From: Bacilli bacterium
GTDB lineage: Bacteria > Bacillota_I > Bacilli_A > RFN20 > CAG-288
DNA length: 64,000 bases
Direction of reading: 5' to 3'
NCBI GenBank assembly: GCA_022652945.1
Contig: JALCRV010000005.1
Span: forward strand, 1-64,000
The notes below the pieces were generated by a model, which did no database searches, was not told the DNA's origin, and saw nothing but the letters and a program-made list of their open reading frames with translations. Positions 1-8,304 of the stretch are shown here, piece by piece; the first letter of the stretch is position 1, and each line of letters begins with the position of its first letter. Position numbers and translations under genes: made by a program.

Positions 1-219
1 ACGGAGAATGGAACGGGAAGAAATATGACCGGAGAGCATCAAAAGAGAAAGGATGAGGAAGAAAAGACCGTACATCAGATAATTCTGCCGAGCGGTCCCA
101 TAATCCAAGAAAACCCCGACCATCGCCACGATTAAAGCGATAATCTTAATTCTCGGGTCCAGCCTATGGAGGAAAGTCTGACGCGGGACATAGCGCCCTA
201 AAGCGATGGAATCTGTCAT
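1..219 (-). CDS. ecfT: Energy-coupling factor transporter transmembrane protein EcfT (N-terminal part, cut by window edge)
   Basis: The reverse strand reads an open frame from an ATG at 219 to the window edge, 73 residues. It contains the EcfT N-terminal motif LGRYVPRQTFLHRLDPR followed by a first membrane helix. EcfT is the membrane scaffold that couples the two EcfA ATPases to interchangeable vitamin or metal binding S components. Its ATG overlaps the TGA of ecfA2 by four bases (ATGA), so the two are probably translationally coupled. The C-terminal part, with the coupling helices, lies outside the window. Confidence 0.9.
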   Translation of the reverse strand, partial: MTDSIALGRYVPRQTFLHRLDPRIKIIALIVAMVGVFLDYGTARQNYLMYGLFFLILSLLMLSGHISSRSILR

Positions 220-1133
220 TTGCTTTCCCCCGCTTTTTTAATCTGGCTGACTAAGGAAGGAATATCCTTAACTTCATTAAGATCAAGATTAAGACCTTTT
301 TTCTTCAATTCCAAAGCAACCTTAAAGACATAAGGAGGTTCGATAGCGGTATTCTTTAAAAAATCTTCATCTTGGAAGAGACTTAAAGGAGTTGCAATCT
401 TAAGCAGTTCCCCGTGGCTCATCACCGCAGCGGTTTGCACGTATTTAAGAACCAAATCCATATTGTGAGTAACGATGATGATAGAGGTTCCCGCTTCATA
501 GATTCTTTGGAACAAGGCCATCATTTCCTTTTCGCCCTGGGGATCTAGACCCGCCGTCGGTTCATCAAGGATCAAGACTTTCGGTTCAAGGGCGATAATT
601 CCCGCGATCGCCGCTCTTCTTTTTTCTCCCCCTGAGAGTTCAAAAGGCGAACGCTCAAAATAAGAGGAATCCAGACCGACTAACTTCAATGCGGCAGCAG
701 CCATCTCTTCGGCTTTCTTATCATCCGCCCCAAAGTTCTTCGGACCGAAGGCGACGTCTTTAATCACAGTTTCTTCAAAAAGCTGATATTCCGGGAACTG
801 GAAGACCAACCCAGCGTATTTCCTCAGTTCTTTTAAGTCGAACTGTTTTCTCTTCTTAAAAGCTTTCTTATCGCTCTCTTTATTTAAATCTATATAAATG
901 CGTTTCTTGCCTTCCGTCTTCAAAAGGTAATGATCGACTTGGACGGTCCCTGCAGTCGGCAGCAATAATCCATTCAGATGCTGAACCAAAGTAGATTTTC
1001 CCGAGCCTGTTTCCCCAATCAAGGCCAAAAAAACATGGCCCTTGATTTCCAAGTTAACCTTCTTTAAGGCCTCGTACGAGAACGGGGTCGAAGGGGAATA
1101 AGTATAGGAGACATCTGTGAGCTTTATAGACAT
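216..1133 (-). CDS. ecfA2: Energy-coupling factor transporter ATP-binding protein EcfA2
   Basis: This 305-residue ABC ATPase has Walker A GETGSGKST near residue 40, the Q-loop FQFPEYQLFEETV, the signature LSGGEKRRAAIAG, Walker B VLILDEPTAGLD and the switch histidine in VTHNMD. The Q-loop and the start YTYSPSTPF resemble EcfA2 (YbaE) rather than EcfA1. It forms the ATPase heterodimer with EcfA1 on the inner face of the membrane and powers import through S components. It overlaps ecfA1 by ten bases upstream and ecfT by four bases downstream, giving the conserved ecfA1-ecfA2-ecfT order. No S component is visible in the window. Confidence 0.95.
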   Translation of the reverse strand: MSIKLTDVSYTYSPSTPFSYEALKKVNLEIKGHVFLALIGETGSGKSTLVQHLNGLLLPTAGTVQVDHYLLKTEGKKRIYIDLNKESDKKAFKKRKQFDLKELRKYAGLVFQFPEYQLFEETVIKDVAFGPKNFGADDKKAEEMAAAALKLVGLDSSYFERSPFELSGGEKRRAAIAGIIALEPKVLILDEPTAGLDPQGEKEMMALFQRIYEAGTSIIIVTHNMDLVLKYVQTAAVMSHGELLKIATPLSLFQDEDFLKNTAIEPPYVFKVALELKKKGLNLDLNEVKDIPSLVSQIKKAGESK

Positions 1134-1954
1134 AACTTCCGCTCCAACTCTTCAAGGGAACTGATATCCCCGAAATCCAAGCCCTGTTTTTCCATTTCCG
1201 AAGAAAGCCTTTTATAGAAAGGCAAGTCAAGGTTAATCTTGGTCAATTCCTGCTCATCAGCAAAGACTTCTTTAGGAGTCCCATCGAGGACTTTTTTGCC
1301 TTCGGAGAGCACGACGACATGATCAGCCTGATAGGCTTCTTCAATATCGTGGGTAATCGAAATAATCGTCAAAGAAGGGTTCTCTTCTTTGGCTTTATGG
1401 ATCAAAGAGATGATCTCTCTTTTGCCTTTTGGATCAAGCATGGAAGTAGCTTCGTCCATGATCAGAATCTCCGGATGCCTGACTAAAGCCCCGGCGATCG
1501 CAACTCTCTGCTTCTGCCCACCAGAAAGGTTAGTCGGCTCTTTATCTAAGAAAGCTTCCATTCCGACTTTCTTCGCATATTCTTCGACCATTCCTTCCAT
1601 CTGAGAACTAGGGACGCATTCATTCTCTAAGCCGAAGGCGATATCATCGCGGACGGTAGATCCGATAAACTGGTTATCCGGATTTTGGAAAATAATGCCC
1701 ATCTTTTTTCTAAGTTCAAGGACATTATCATCGTTCATCTCGGAACCGAAGATCTTAATTGCACCTTTAGACTGAGCTAAAAGGCCGATAATGAGACGTG
1801 CTAAAGTAGACTTGCCCGAGCCGTTATGGCCGATCAAGCACATGTATTCGCCTTTGGCCACCTCGAAAGAAACATCCTCGATGGTTAAGGCATCCTTTTC
1901 GTAGCTGAAGAATAAATGCTCTAAAGCTACCGCCGTCTGTTCGTTTTTTTCCAC
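1124..1954 (-). CDS. ecfA1: Energy-coupling factor transporter ATP-binding protein EcfA1
   Basis: This 276-residue ABC ATPase has Walker A GHNGSGKST, the Q-loop FQNPDNQFIGSTV typical of EcfA1, the signature LSGGQKQRVAIAG, Walker B ILIMDEATSMLD and the switch histidine in ITHDIEEA. The start codon is GTG at 1954, preceded by AGAAGG. It pairs with EcfA2 to drive the shared ECF module. The gene heads the three-gene Ecf cluster visible here. In many Bacillota the cluster follows rplQ, but here it follows a small membrane protein and a dCMP deaminase, so the surroundings are rearranged. Confidence 0.95.
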   Translation of the reverse strand: MEKNEQTAVALEHLFFSYEKDALTIEDVSFEVAKGEYMCLIGHNGSGKSTLARLIIGLLAQSKGAIKIFGSEMNDDNVLELRKKMGIIFQNPDNQFIGSTVRDDIAFGLENECVPSSQMEGMVEEYAKKVGMEAFLDKEPTNLSGGQKQRVAIAGALVRHPEILIMDEATSMLDPKGKREIISLIHKAKEENPSLTIISITHDIEEAYQADHVVVLSEGKKVLDGTPKEVFADEQELTKINLDLPFYKRLSSEMEKQGLDFGDISSLEELERKLCL

Positions 1955-1987
1955 TTCCGCCTTCTTTGCCCCTATAGCAAACTCTAG

Positions 1988-2254
1988 TTATTTTTTCTTC
2001 TTATTGTTGTTTTGATAAGGATTCTGCTGGTTATTTTCTTCTCTCTTCGCTAATTTAAGTTCTCTGACGTAACCGTAAATCCAGTAAGCGATAATAGTCG
2101 CACCTAACACGGAACCGAAACAGATATAGAAAATCTTTCTGACATTTTCGGAACTGTTAGTCGCTACCCCGTAGCAGGAAACAAGAATCAAGCCGAAAAT
2201 AAGAATGATAACTAAAGTCCCTTTTAAATAATATTTGATTTTCTGACTTGGCAT
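1988..2254 (-). CDS. Small two-helix membrane protein, unknown function
   Basis: An 88-residue product with two predicted membrane helices, about residues 11-32 and 43-63, and a charged, Asn/Lys-rich C-terminal tail ending in five lysines. No family is recognised. It lies between the dCMP deaminase gene (two bases upstream) and ecfA1 (33 bases downstream) on the same strand, so it is probably cotranscribed with them. The compact operon placement supports a real gene, but nothing in the sequence shows its role. Confidence 0.7.
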   Translation of the reverse strand: MPSQKIKYYLKGTLVIILIFGLILVSCYGVATNSSENVRKIFYICFGSVLGATIIAYWIYGYVRELKLAKREENNQQNPYQNNNKKKK

Positions 2255-2256
2255 TT

Positions 2257-2739
2257 TTACTTGTCCTCCGGATAGTTAATCTCAGGTAACCTGCCGTCGT
2301 AATGACGGATTTTCACACCGGCCATGTCGAGCATTTTATTAGATGCCTGACCCGCCATTTCCGCATGGTGCTTATCGGAAAGATAAACGATTTCCTTAAT
2401 TCCGCTCTGAATGATAGCTTTCGCACATTCGTTGCACGGGAACATCGTGACATAAAGAGTCGATCCGGTGATGTCCTTATTGGCGTTAAGAATCGCATTA
2501 AGCTCAGCGTGGACGACATAAGGATACTTCGTATTTAATGGATTGTCATCCGTTTTGCCCCAGGGCATCTTCTCATCATCGCAACCGCGCGGCATGCCGT
2601 TATAACCTAAAGAGAGGACTCTTTTATCCCTGATGATCGCCGCTCCGACCTTCGAGGAAGGATCTTTGGAGCGTAGAGCCGATAACAAGGCAATCCCCAT
2701 AAAATATTCATCCCAACTGATATGATTTCCCTCTTCCAT
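2257..2739 (-). CDS. dCMP deaminase (ComEB-type)
   Basis: A 160-residue cytidine/deoxycytidylate deaminase. The zinc site is visible as HAELNAI (His ligand and catalytic Glu) and PCNEC (two Cys ligands). The YNGMPRGCDD segment is typical of dCMP deaminases. The enzyme converts dCMP to dUMP, feeding thymidylate synthesis. I place the start at the ATG at 2739 because GGGAGG lies eight bases upstream; an upstream in-frame ATG at 2766 has no ribosome binding site. It is the first gene of the leftward operon that continues into the Ecf genes. A possible -10 (TATGAT) reads leftward at 2806-2801. Confidence 0.92.
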   Translation of the reverse strand: MEEGNHISWDEYFMGIALLSALRSKDPSSKVGAAIIRDKRVLSLGYNGMPRGCDDEKMPWGKTDDNPLNTKYPYVVHAELNAILNANKDITGSTLYVTMFPCNECAKAIIQSGIKEIVYLSDKHHAEMAGQASNKMLDMAGVKIRHYDGRLPEINYPEDK

Positions 2740-3051
2740 GTTCTTTTCCTCCCTTAAGAAAAGCAAACTAAACCGCTATCTAAAAAGATACGCTAGGTCT
2801 ATCATAACAAAAAACATCTCCCGCCGTCTTTTACTCTCTTTCAAAAAAGGGAGAAAAGCATAAAAATAATATTCAAAAACTTTGTAAACGGTCCTGATGA
2901 GGTTATTTTTTGTATATTACAGTATTACAAAGTTATCCGTAATGCGCTTTCAGAAGATAACCTTTAAATTTTGAAGTAAATTCTTCTCGCAAACAAAAAA
3001 GCTAAAGTTTGCAAGGCCGTCCTAATTTCTTAACGCCTTCATTAGCAAGTT
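2740..3051. promoter_or_regulatory. Divergent intergenic region with inverted repeats (possible structured leader of the MATE gene)
   Basis: No gene is seen in these 312 bases between two divergent genes. There is a perfect 10-base inverted repeat, AACTTTGTAA at 2878-2887 with TTACAAAGTT at 2925-2934. A second pair, AGGTTAT at 2900-2906 with ATAACCT at 2957-2963, would cross the first. A third is GCAAAC at 2989-2994 with GTTTGC at 3007-3012. The crossing pairs could be alternative RNA folds of a leader for the downstream exporter, or operator sites. I do not recognise a known riboswitch class here. Confidence 0.4.
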
Positions 3052-4470
3052 ATGACTCACATCGCTTCTATATTCAAAAGAAATCGTTCCATCCTCGTTT
3101 TAGCCGCCCCGATTTTCTTTGAATTAATTCTGCAGATCATGATCGGCAACATGGACCAGTTCATGATGTCCTACGACCAGATTGCCGTTAACGCCATCAT
3201 TCAGGCCAATACGGTCACCAATGTCCTGTTGATTTCTTTCTCCGTCCTTTCGACTGCTTCCATTATTTTGATCTCGCAGTATCACGGGGCTAAGAATACC
3301 AAGGAAGCCGACCAAATTTACTCTTTATCCTTATATTTTAACTTGATTCTAGGCTTTATCATCTCCGCTATTCTCTTCTTCGGAGCAGAGACAATCTATA
3401 CCTGGATGAAAGTAGATCCCTCGGTCATGGAAGATGCCATCATCTATATGCGCTACACTGGGGCTTTCATTTCCATCCAAGCTATCATCACGACCTTCTC
3501 CGCTTTCTTAAGAGCAAACAAATTAAATGTCTCATCCACGATTGTATCCGTGGTCATGAACTTAATGAACATCGGACTTAACGCCCTTTTTATCTACGTC
3601 TTTAAGATGGGTATCAAAGGAGTCGCCATCGCTTCGACGATTTCCCGCTTAGCCGGTCTTATCGTCATCGTCTATATTTACCACAAAAAGATCGGAGTTT
3701 CTTTGTCTTTTAAGATGATTACGCCTTTCCCGTCTAAACTTCTTAAATCGTTGCTGAAGATCGGCCTGCCTTCCGCCGGAGAGAACTTCTCTTATAACCT
3801 TTCCCAGGTCGTGATTCAGATTATCATCAATCTCTCCGGCGTCCTTCAAGGCAATATCCGCGGCTACGCTAATAATATCCTGATGGTCGTCTACCTTTTC
3901 GCTAACGGTATTACCCAAGCCATGCAAGTTGAAGAAGGTGAAGCAATTGGAGCCGGCGAATTTCAAAAAGCCGATCGACTGGTTAAAGATACGACGATTA
4001 TGTCAGTTATTGTCTCCGAGTCGATGTCTTTACTGCTGCTGGCCATCTCCTATCCTTTAATCAGTTTCCTCATGGGCTCTTCCTCTTCGCCTTTAGAGGC
4101 GGCGAGGATCGGAGTTATCGTCTTCGCTATCGATGTAGTCTTGGAAATCGGGAGAGCTATCAATATAGTCCTAGTCCGGGCTTTACAGACTTCCGGTGAT
4201 ATCAATTTTCCTGTCATTATCGCTATCATTTCCTGCTGGACAATCGCAGTAGGAGGAACTTATCTATTCGCTGAAGTCTGCTCCTTAGGAGTCATCGGCT
4301 GCTGGATTGCGATGGCTATCGATGAATGCGGACGCGGGATAATCTTTATCTTCCGTTGGAATAAAGGCGGGTGGCAGAATATCAATTTGGTCGGAGAGAG
4401 ACACTCCTCGATGCCGATTAAGACCATCCCCGGCACTCCTTTCAATAAAAAATACTCGGATAAGAGATGA
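3052..4470 (+). CDS. MATE family efflux transporter
   Basis: A 472-residue polytopic membrane protein with about twelve helices and the MATE N-terminal pattern (LAAPIFFELILQ, then GNMDQFMMS). It repeats a similar helix arrangement in its second half from about residue 235. The family exports cationic drugs and metabolites by Na+ or H+ antiport. An in-frame TAG at 3043-3045 fixes the upstream limit, so ATG 3052 is the first possible start, although no clear Shine-Dalgarno precedes it. A hairpin terminator follows at 4533. The long leader with inverted repeats may regulate it. The substrate cannot be told from the sequence. Confidence 0.92.
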   Translation: MTHIASIFKRNRSILVLAAPIFFELILQIMIGNMDQFMMSYDQIAVNAIIQANTVTNVLLISFSVLSTASIILISQYHGAKNTKEADQIYSLSLYFNLILGFIISAILFFGAETIYTWMKVDPSVMEDAIIYMRYTGAFISIQAIITTFSAFLRANKLNVSSTIVSVVMNLMNIGLNALFIYVFKMGIKGVAIASTISRLAGLIVIVYIYHKKIGVSLSFKMITPFPSKLLKSLLKIGLPSAGENFSYNLSQVVIQIIINLSGVLQGNIRGYANNILMVVYLFANGITQAMQVEEGEAIGAGEFQKADRLVKDTTIMSVIVSESMSLLLLAISYPLISFLMGSSSSPLEAARIGVIVFAIDVVLEIGRAINIVLVRALQTSGDINFPVIIAIISCWTIAVGGTYLFAEVCSLGVIGCWIAMAIDECGRGIIFIFRWNKGGWQNINLVGERHSSMPIKTIPGTPFNKKYSDKR

Positions 4471-4532
4471 AAAGTATTGTAGACCCCAGACCAAGGACAC
4501 ATTAATAAAGAACTCTATAGCTATATGACGGC

Positions 4533-4566
4533 AGTGCTTTCATGAAAAGGAAGGCACTTTTTATTT
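4533..4566 (+). terminator. Rho-independent terminator after the MATE gene
   Basis: A nine-pair stem (4533-4541 with 4550-4558, one G-U pair) around an eight-base loop is followed by TTTTTATTT. It sits 62 bases after the exporter stop codon. Confidence 0.8.
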
Positions 4567-4602
4567 GAGTTAGACTAAGCTCAGACCGCAAGAGTCCGTT
4601 TA

Positions 4603-5424
4603 TTAGGAAGACTCCCCATCGTCGCCTTCCTTAACGACTTCGTCCCCATAGCCGATTTGGGTATAAACATCGCAGCCACCACACTCCTTGTAGCGGCCAA
4701 AGCCAATTTCCTCGACTTCTTTTCCGTCAATCGTCAGAATCGGCTTCTCTTCGGAGTCAGAATCGGAGTCCGAATCGGAGTCCGAATCGTAACTATAATC
4801 GCTAGGGGCGGTATAATTCTTGTCATGCCCTTGGAAAGGAGCAGGCTCCACCTCGGGTTTGCTCCCCTCTGGAAGAGTTCTCTTTTGCGGTCGGTGAGGA
4901 TGGCGTACCCAATAAATAAAGGCAAAAACCACTGCCAAATAGAAAAGAAACACACCGGCCAGCCAGCTTAAGCAAAGAATCAGATAAAAGAAAACAACAT
5001 CCGAAGCGTTGTCGCGGGCATAGGCAAAATTGAGAAGAAGCAGGATCAAGCCGGTCAGGACTGGACCAAAGGCGAGGCTGACGGAAGCCATCACAGGCCA
5101 GATGTTAGAAGAAGCTGTGCCGGTCATCTTGGCAAGAAGTTTTCCCCAGTAGCCCAAAGGTCCCACATAAAGGTAAATGAAAGCCGCAGTAAGAACGAGA
5201 GACAATAACGGAAGAACGATCCTTAAAGCCTTAGGAGAATCGCCGAGTACTTTAGGAAGAAAGCCGATTCCCATAAGAGACGATAGCAGACTGCCACCGA
5301 GGAAAGCAGCCAGGATGAAGTCGTCGACCGGTTGCTTTAAAAGTCCGGCGATCAAGGCTAGGATTCCAATGCCGACACTAGGAAGAAAAATGAGAAAATA
5401 ATTCCACCAGCCAACTTTTTTCAT
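4603..5424 (-). CDS. Polytopic membrane protein with Ser-Asp repeat and CxxC tail, unknown function
   Basis: A 273-residue product with a strong ribosome binding site (AAGGAGGG). About five to six membrane helices fill residues 8-172. The cytoplasmic or extracellular tail is hydrophilic, with an uninterrupted Ser-Asp run near residues 213-223 and a terminal segment CGGCDVYTQIGYGDE. The CGGC could bind a metal or form a disulfide. No family is recognised. It is convergent with the MATE gene and appears to be a single-gene unit. Confidence 0.65.
   Translation of the reverse strand: MKKVGWWNYFLIFLPSVGIGILALIAGLLKQPVDDFILAAFLGGSLLSSLMGIGFLPKVLGDSPKALRIVLPLLSLVLTAAFIYLYVGPLGYWGKLLAKMTGTASSNIWPVMASVSLAFGPVLTGLILLLLNFAYARDNASDVVFFYLILCLSWLAGVFLFYLAVVFAFIYWVRHPHRPQKRTLPEGSKPEVEPAPFQGHDKNYTAPSDYSYDSDSDSDSDSDSEEKPILTIDGKEVEEIGFGRYKECGGCDVYTQIGYGDEVVKEGDDGESS
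4751..4789 (+). repeat. 12-base tandem repeat encoding the Ser-Asp run
   Basis: About three and a quarter copies of a 12-base unit (TCGGAGTCMGAA read on the plus strand) lie inside the membrane protein gene at 4603-5424 and encode its alternating Ser-Asp stretch on the minus strand. Such repeats can change copy number by slippage. The unit length is a multiple of three, so the frame would be kept. Confidence 0.7.
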
Positions 5425-5780
5425 AAGCCACCCTCCTTGTTTGGATTGTCTTGTAACGAAGGTACAACTTTCATCGTTAAATTTGTGTTAAACGTCTTTG
5501 TCTTTTCAGGACTGGAATAAGGGGCCAATCAGCGAATGATGCGCATCCCGAATCCTGGTCACTATTTCTAGCATAATATCACAGTTTTGGTAGGGATAAA
5601 CATATTACCGGCAGTCATAATAGGCTCAATTAAGGTCTAGTGCTTTTTTGAATTGTCCAAATTACAAGGCCCAGTTTAAAGTTCCTAAGAAAGGAACTGT
5701 TTTATAATATTATCTCGTCAATCACCCGAGCTGAATACTATAATAAAAGAAGCAATCAGGCTTAGAAAAGAGAAGAAAAA
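5425..5780. promoter_or_regulatory. Divergent intergenic region; candidate promoter and palindrome for the MBL-fold gene
   Basis: No gene is seen in these 356 bases. Two rightward -10 candidates are present: TATAAT at 5703-5708 and TATAAT at 5739-5744. The latter has a -35-like TCGTCA at 5715-5720, spacing 18. A 7-base inverted repeat (AGTTCCT 5680-5686 with AGGAACT 5692-5698) ends four bases before the first TATAAT and could be an operator. The rest shows nothing I can name. Confidence 0.35.
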
Positions 5781-7190
5781 ATGGCAAAAAGAAAATCGAA
5801 GAAAAATTCCGGATCTTACGAAATAAAAGTCACCAAGAAAAACTGGAAGCTTTTCTTGGTTTTATTGATAATCCTTGTTATCGCCGGAGCCGCTTACGGT
5901 GCTTATTATTACATCAGCGAGAAGAAACGTATGGCGGCTTTAAGTTCCTCCAGCAGCGAAGTGACTTCCTCGGAAGTTATTTCATCTTCCGAAACTGGTT
6001 CGTCATCTAATAATTCAACTGTAAGTTCTTCCATTTCTTCCTCATCCTCTTCTCAGACTTCCGATACTTCTTTATCTTCCCAAGCTTTGGTCTATCACAA
6101 TCTCAGCTTTAATTTCTTGGAGTTAGGCGTCTATAACGCCGGGGATTGTACTTATATCAAGGCCGGAGATGTGGATATTTTGATTGATGCGGGAGCGAAG
6201 TATGCCTCGGTTGAGACCCTTGAAAAATATATCGATACTTACTGCACTGATAAGAAATTAGAATATGTCATCGCCACCCACGCCCACGAAGACCATATTG
6301 CTGGGATGTCAGGTGGGACAGCTAAAGATGGGATCCTATATAAATATGCTGTCGGAACCATCATTGATTTTGCGACCTCTGGTACGACTTCCAATGTCTA
6401 TCAGTATTATACGGCCGCTCGGGACTATGCCGTTTCCAAAGGAGCCGTTCACTACACGGCTAAGCAGTGCTTTGATGAGACCGACGGAGCGAAAAAAGAA
6501 TATGTTCTGGATGAAGAGAGCAATATTACGATGGATATCATCTATAACGCCTATTATTACTCCTATCCAGGCGATGAGAATAACTGCTCAGTCTGCACGC
6601 TTTTCAATTATGGAGCCCACCATTTCCTGCTCACGGGTGATTTAGAGAAGGAAGGTGAGGGAGCCATGGCGACTTATTACGATGGCACGAGTCCAGAAAA
6701 GACTTTGCCTCATTGTGATCTGTTTAAAGCCGGACATCACGGTTCTCCGACTTCTTCTAACGAGAGTTTGCTTTCTAAGATCACCCCTGATATCTGCTGC
6801 GTCTGCTGTTGCGCCGGCGGTTCGGAATATACGCCAACTGAAGACAATACTTTCCCTTCCCAGGCTTTTATCAATCGAATCGCTAAATATACCTCAGCGG
6901 TTTACGTTACTTCTCAGATTGATGAGGAAGCTTCTAGAACAGCAGGTGAGTTTGTCTTTAAGTCAATGAACGGCAATATCAATGTGAAATGCGATGGCTT
7001 AACGACCTCAGTTTCCGCTTCAAATAACCTGACGAAGTTGAAAGACTCCGCTTGGTTTAATGAGACGGTGTATTTGGATAGCAACGGTAACATCTGCTCA
7101 GGGGCTAAAAAGAAGGACTTTTTCACTTCGGCTTCAAGCGGAGTGACTGCCAGAGTCAGACGCACTTGGCCCGCGGATGGGAAACAGTAA
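5781..7190 (+). CDS. Membrane-anchored metallo-beta-lactamase fold protein (ComEC C-domain-like)
   Basis: A 469-residue product. A basic N-terminus and one membrane helix (about 20-43) are followed by a Ser/Thr-rich stalk (about 52-105) and an MBL domain from about residue 115. The metal motif HAHEDH is at 167-172, further motifs are LTGDLE and FKAGHHGSPTSS, and a late segment PTEDNTFPS follows. The spacing resembles the ComEC/Rec2-type hydrolase domain, but the ComEC channel is absent. The anchor implies the hydrolase domain is outside the cell. An extracellular nuclease or phosphodiesterase role is possible but not shown. The start is supported by a purine-rich upstream stretch only. Confidence 0.82.
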   Translation: MAKRKSKKNSGSYEIKVTKKNWKLFLVLLIILVIAGAAYGAYYYISEKKRMAALSSSSSEVTSSEVISSSETGSSSNNSTVSSSISSSSSSQTSDTSLSSQALVYHNLSFNFLELGVYNAGDCTYIKAGDVDILIDAGAKYASVETLEKYIDTYCTDKKLEYVIATHAHEDHIAGMSGGTAKDGILYKYAVGTIIDFATSGTTSNVYQYYTAARDYAVSKGAVHYTAKQCFDETDGAKKEYVLDEESNITMDIIYNAYYYSYPGDENNCSVCTLFNYGAHHFLLTGDLEKEGEGAMATYYDGTSPEKTLPHCDLFKAGHHGSPTSSNESLLSKITPDICCVCCCAGGSEYTPTEDNTFPSQAFINRIAKYTSAVYVTSQIDEEASRTAGEFVFKSMNGNINVKCDGLTTSVSASNNLTKLKDSAWFNETVYLDSNGNICSGAKKKDFFTSASSGVTARVRRTWPADGKQ

Positions 7191-7317
7191 ATACTAAGTC
7201 TACTAAATAGAAATCCTCATATTATAGATAAACTAAAAAGCTCCTAGGTAAGAAGGCCATTTTATCCAAGTCGAGTACGTAATATAATAGATTAGTTTAT
7301 AAAGGAGTTAATTAGAC

Positions 7318-8304
7318 ATGAAAACAGTAAGCGTAATTATTCCGTGCTATAACGAAGAGGAAGCTCTTCCTCTTTATTTTAAAGCGGTCGATCCGATTAT
7401 CTCCCAAATTAATGACTACCATTTGGAATTCGTCCTTATCAATGATGGTTCCAAAGACAAGACCTTAGAGGTCATGGAGCAACTATATCAAGCTCGAAAC
7501 GATATCACTATCGTCAATGAAGCAAAAAACTACGGGCAGAACCCTGCCTTAACAGCCGGATTTGAGCAAGCCAAAGGTGACTATGTCATCATTATGGATG
7601 CCGATTTGCAGGATCCGGTGGAACTGATTCCCCAAATCTTGGAAAAATTCACCGAAGGCTATGAAGTTGTTAATCCCCATCGCGCTTCTCGTAAGGAAGA
7701 TTCGTTTTTTAAACGGGCAACCGCCGGCCTGTTTTACAAGTTTGTAAATAAGATCGAGCATAGAAAGATCATCCCTGAGAACATCAATTGTTTCCGCGGC
7801 CTTTCTAGAAGAGCGGTCGATTCAATTAACGCCCTGCCTGAAAAGGATCGCTTTTACGTCACGATGGTGCCCCTGGTCGGATTAAAGACTGTCTCGATCG
7901 ATTTCGCCCGTCAAGCTCGCGATGCGGGTGAATCTAAGTACACCTTAGATAAGCTTTTTACACACGCTTTTAATATTATTTCCACTTCCACCACTCGTCC
8001 GCTGTATTTCCCGATTAAAGCTGGAGCGATATCTTCTTGTTTCTTCTTTGTTTCCTCTTTGGCTCTCATTGTTCTTTATATCCTTGGCCAATGCCGAGTG
8101 ATGCCTGATTATCCCCAGGTTAGTTTATGGATGGCTATTTCTTTAGCCTTCCTTGGTTTCTCTTTGATTATCGCCTGCATCGGCTTAGTAGGTATCTATT
8201 TACATACTATCTTAATCAACACCCGCGAAAGACCGGATCACCTTATTGACTATGTAAAACGTCCGGAAGATAAGAAAGACGAGAACAATGGAAAAGAGAG
8301 CTAA
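7318..8304 (+). CDS. Family 2 glycosyltransferase with two C-terminal membrane helices (DPM1/GtrB-like)
   Basis: A 328-residue product beginning with the GT2 motif VSVIIPCYNEEEALP, then NDGSKDKT and the nucleotide-metal motif DADLQDPVELI. Two C-terminal helices, about 233-258 and 272-300, are as in GtrB/YkoT-type enzymes. These enzymes transfer a sugar from a nucleotide donor to undecaprenyl or polyprenyl phosphate on the inner leaflet. AAGGAG precedes the ATG, and a -10-like TATAAT lies at 7283-7288. The downstream membrane glycosyltransferase overlaps it by 17 bases, suggesting that this enzyme makes the lipid-linked sugar used by the next protein. Confidence 0.9.
   Translation: MKTVSVIIPCYNEEEALPLYFKAVDPIISQINDYHLEFVLINDGSKDKTLEVMEQLYQARNDITIVNEAKNYGQNPALTAGFEQAKGDYVIIMDADLQDPVELIPQILEKFTEGYEVVNPHRASRKEDSFFKRATAGLFYKFVNKIEHRKIIPENINCFRGLSRRAVDSINALPEKDRFYVTMVPLVGLKTVSIDFARQARDAGESKYTLDKLFTHAFNIISTSTTRPLYFPIKAGAISSCFFFVSSLALIVLYILGQCRVMPDYPQVSLWMAISLAFLGFSLIIACIGLVGIYLHTILINTRERPDHLIDYVKRPEDKKDENNGKES

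Noticed and set aside
216-1133. Use of TGA as tryptophan (Mycoplasma-type code)
   Set aside because: Several genes end naturally at TGA with immediate downstream starts (ATGA overlaps), and tryptophan is encoded by TGG throughout.
4751-4789. Short tandem repeats as a CRISPR array or intergenic satellite
   Set aside because: The unit is 12 bases without spacers and lies within a coding frame encoding Ser-Asp.
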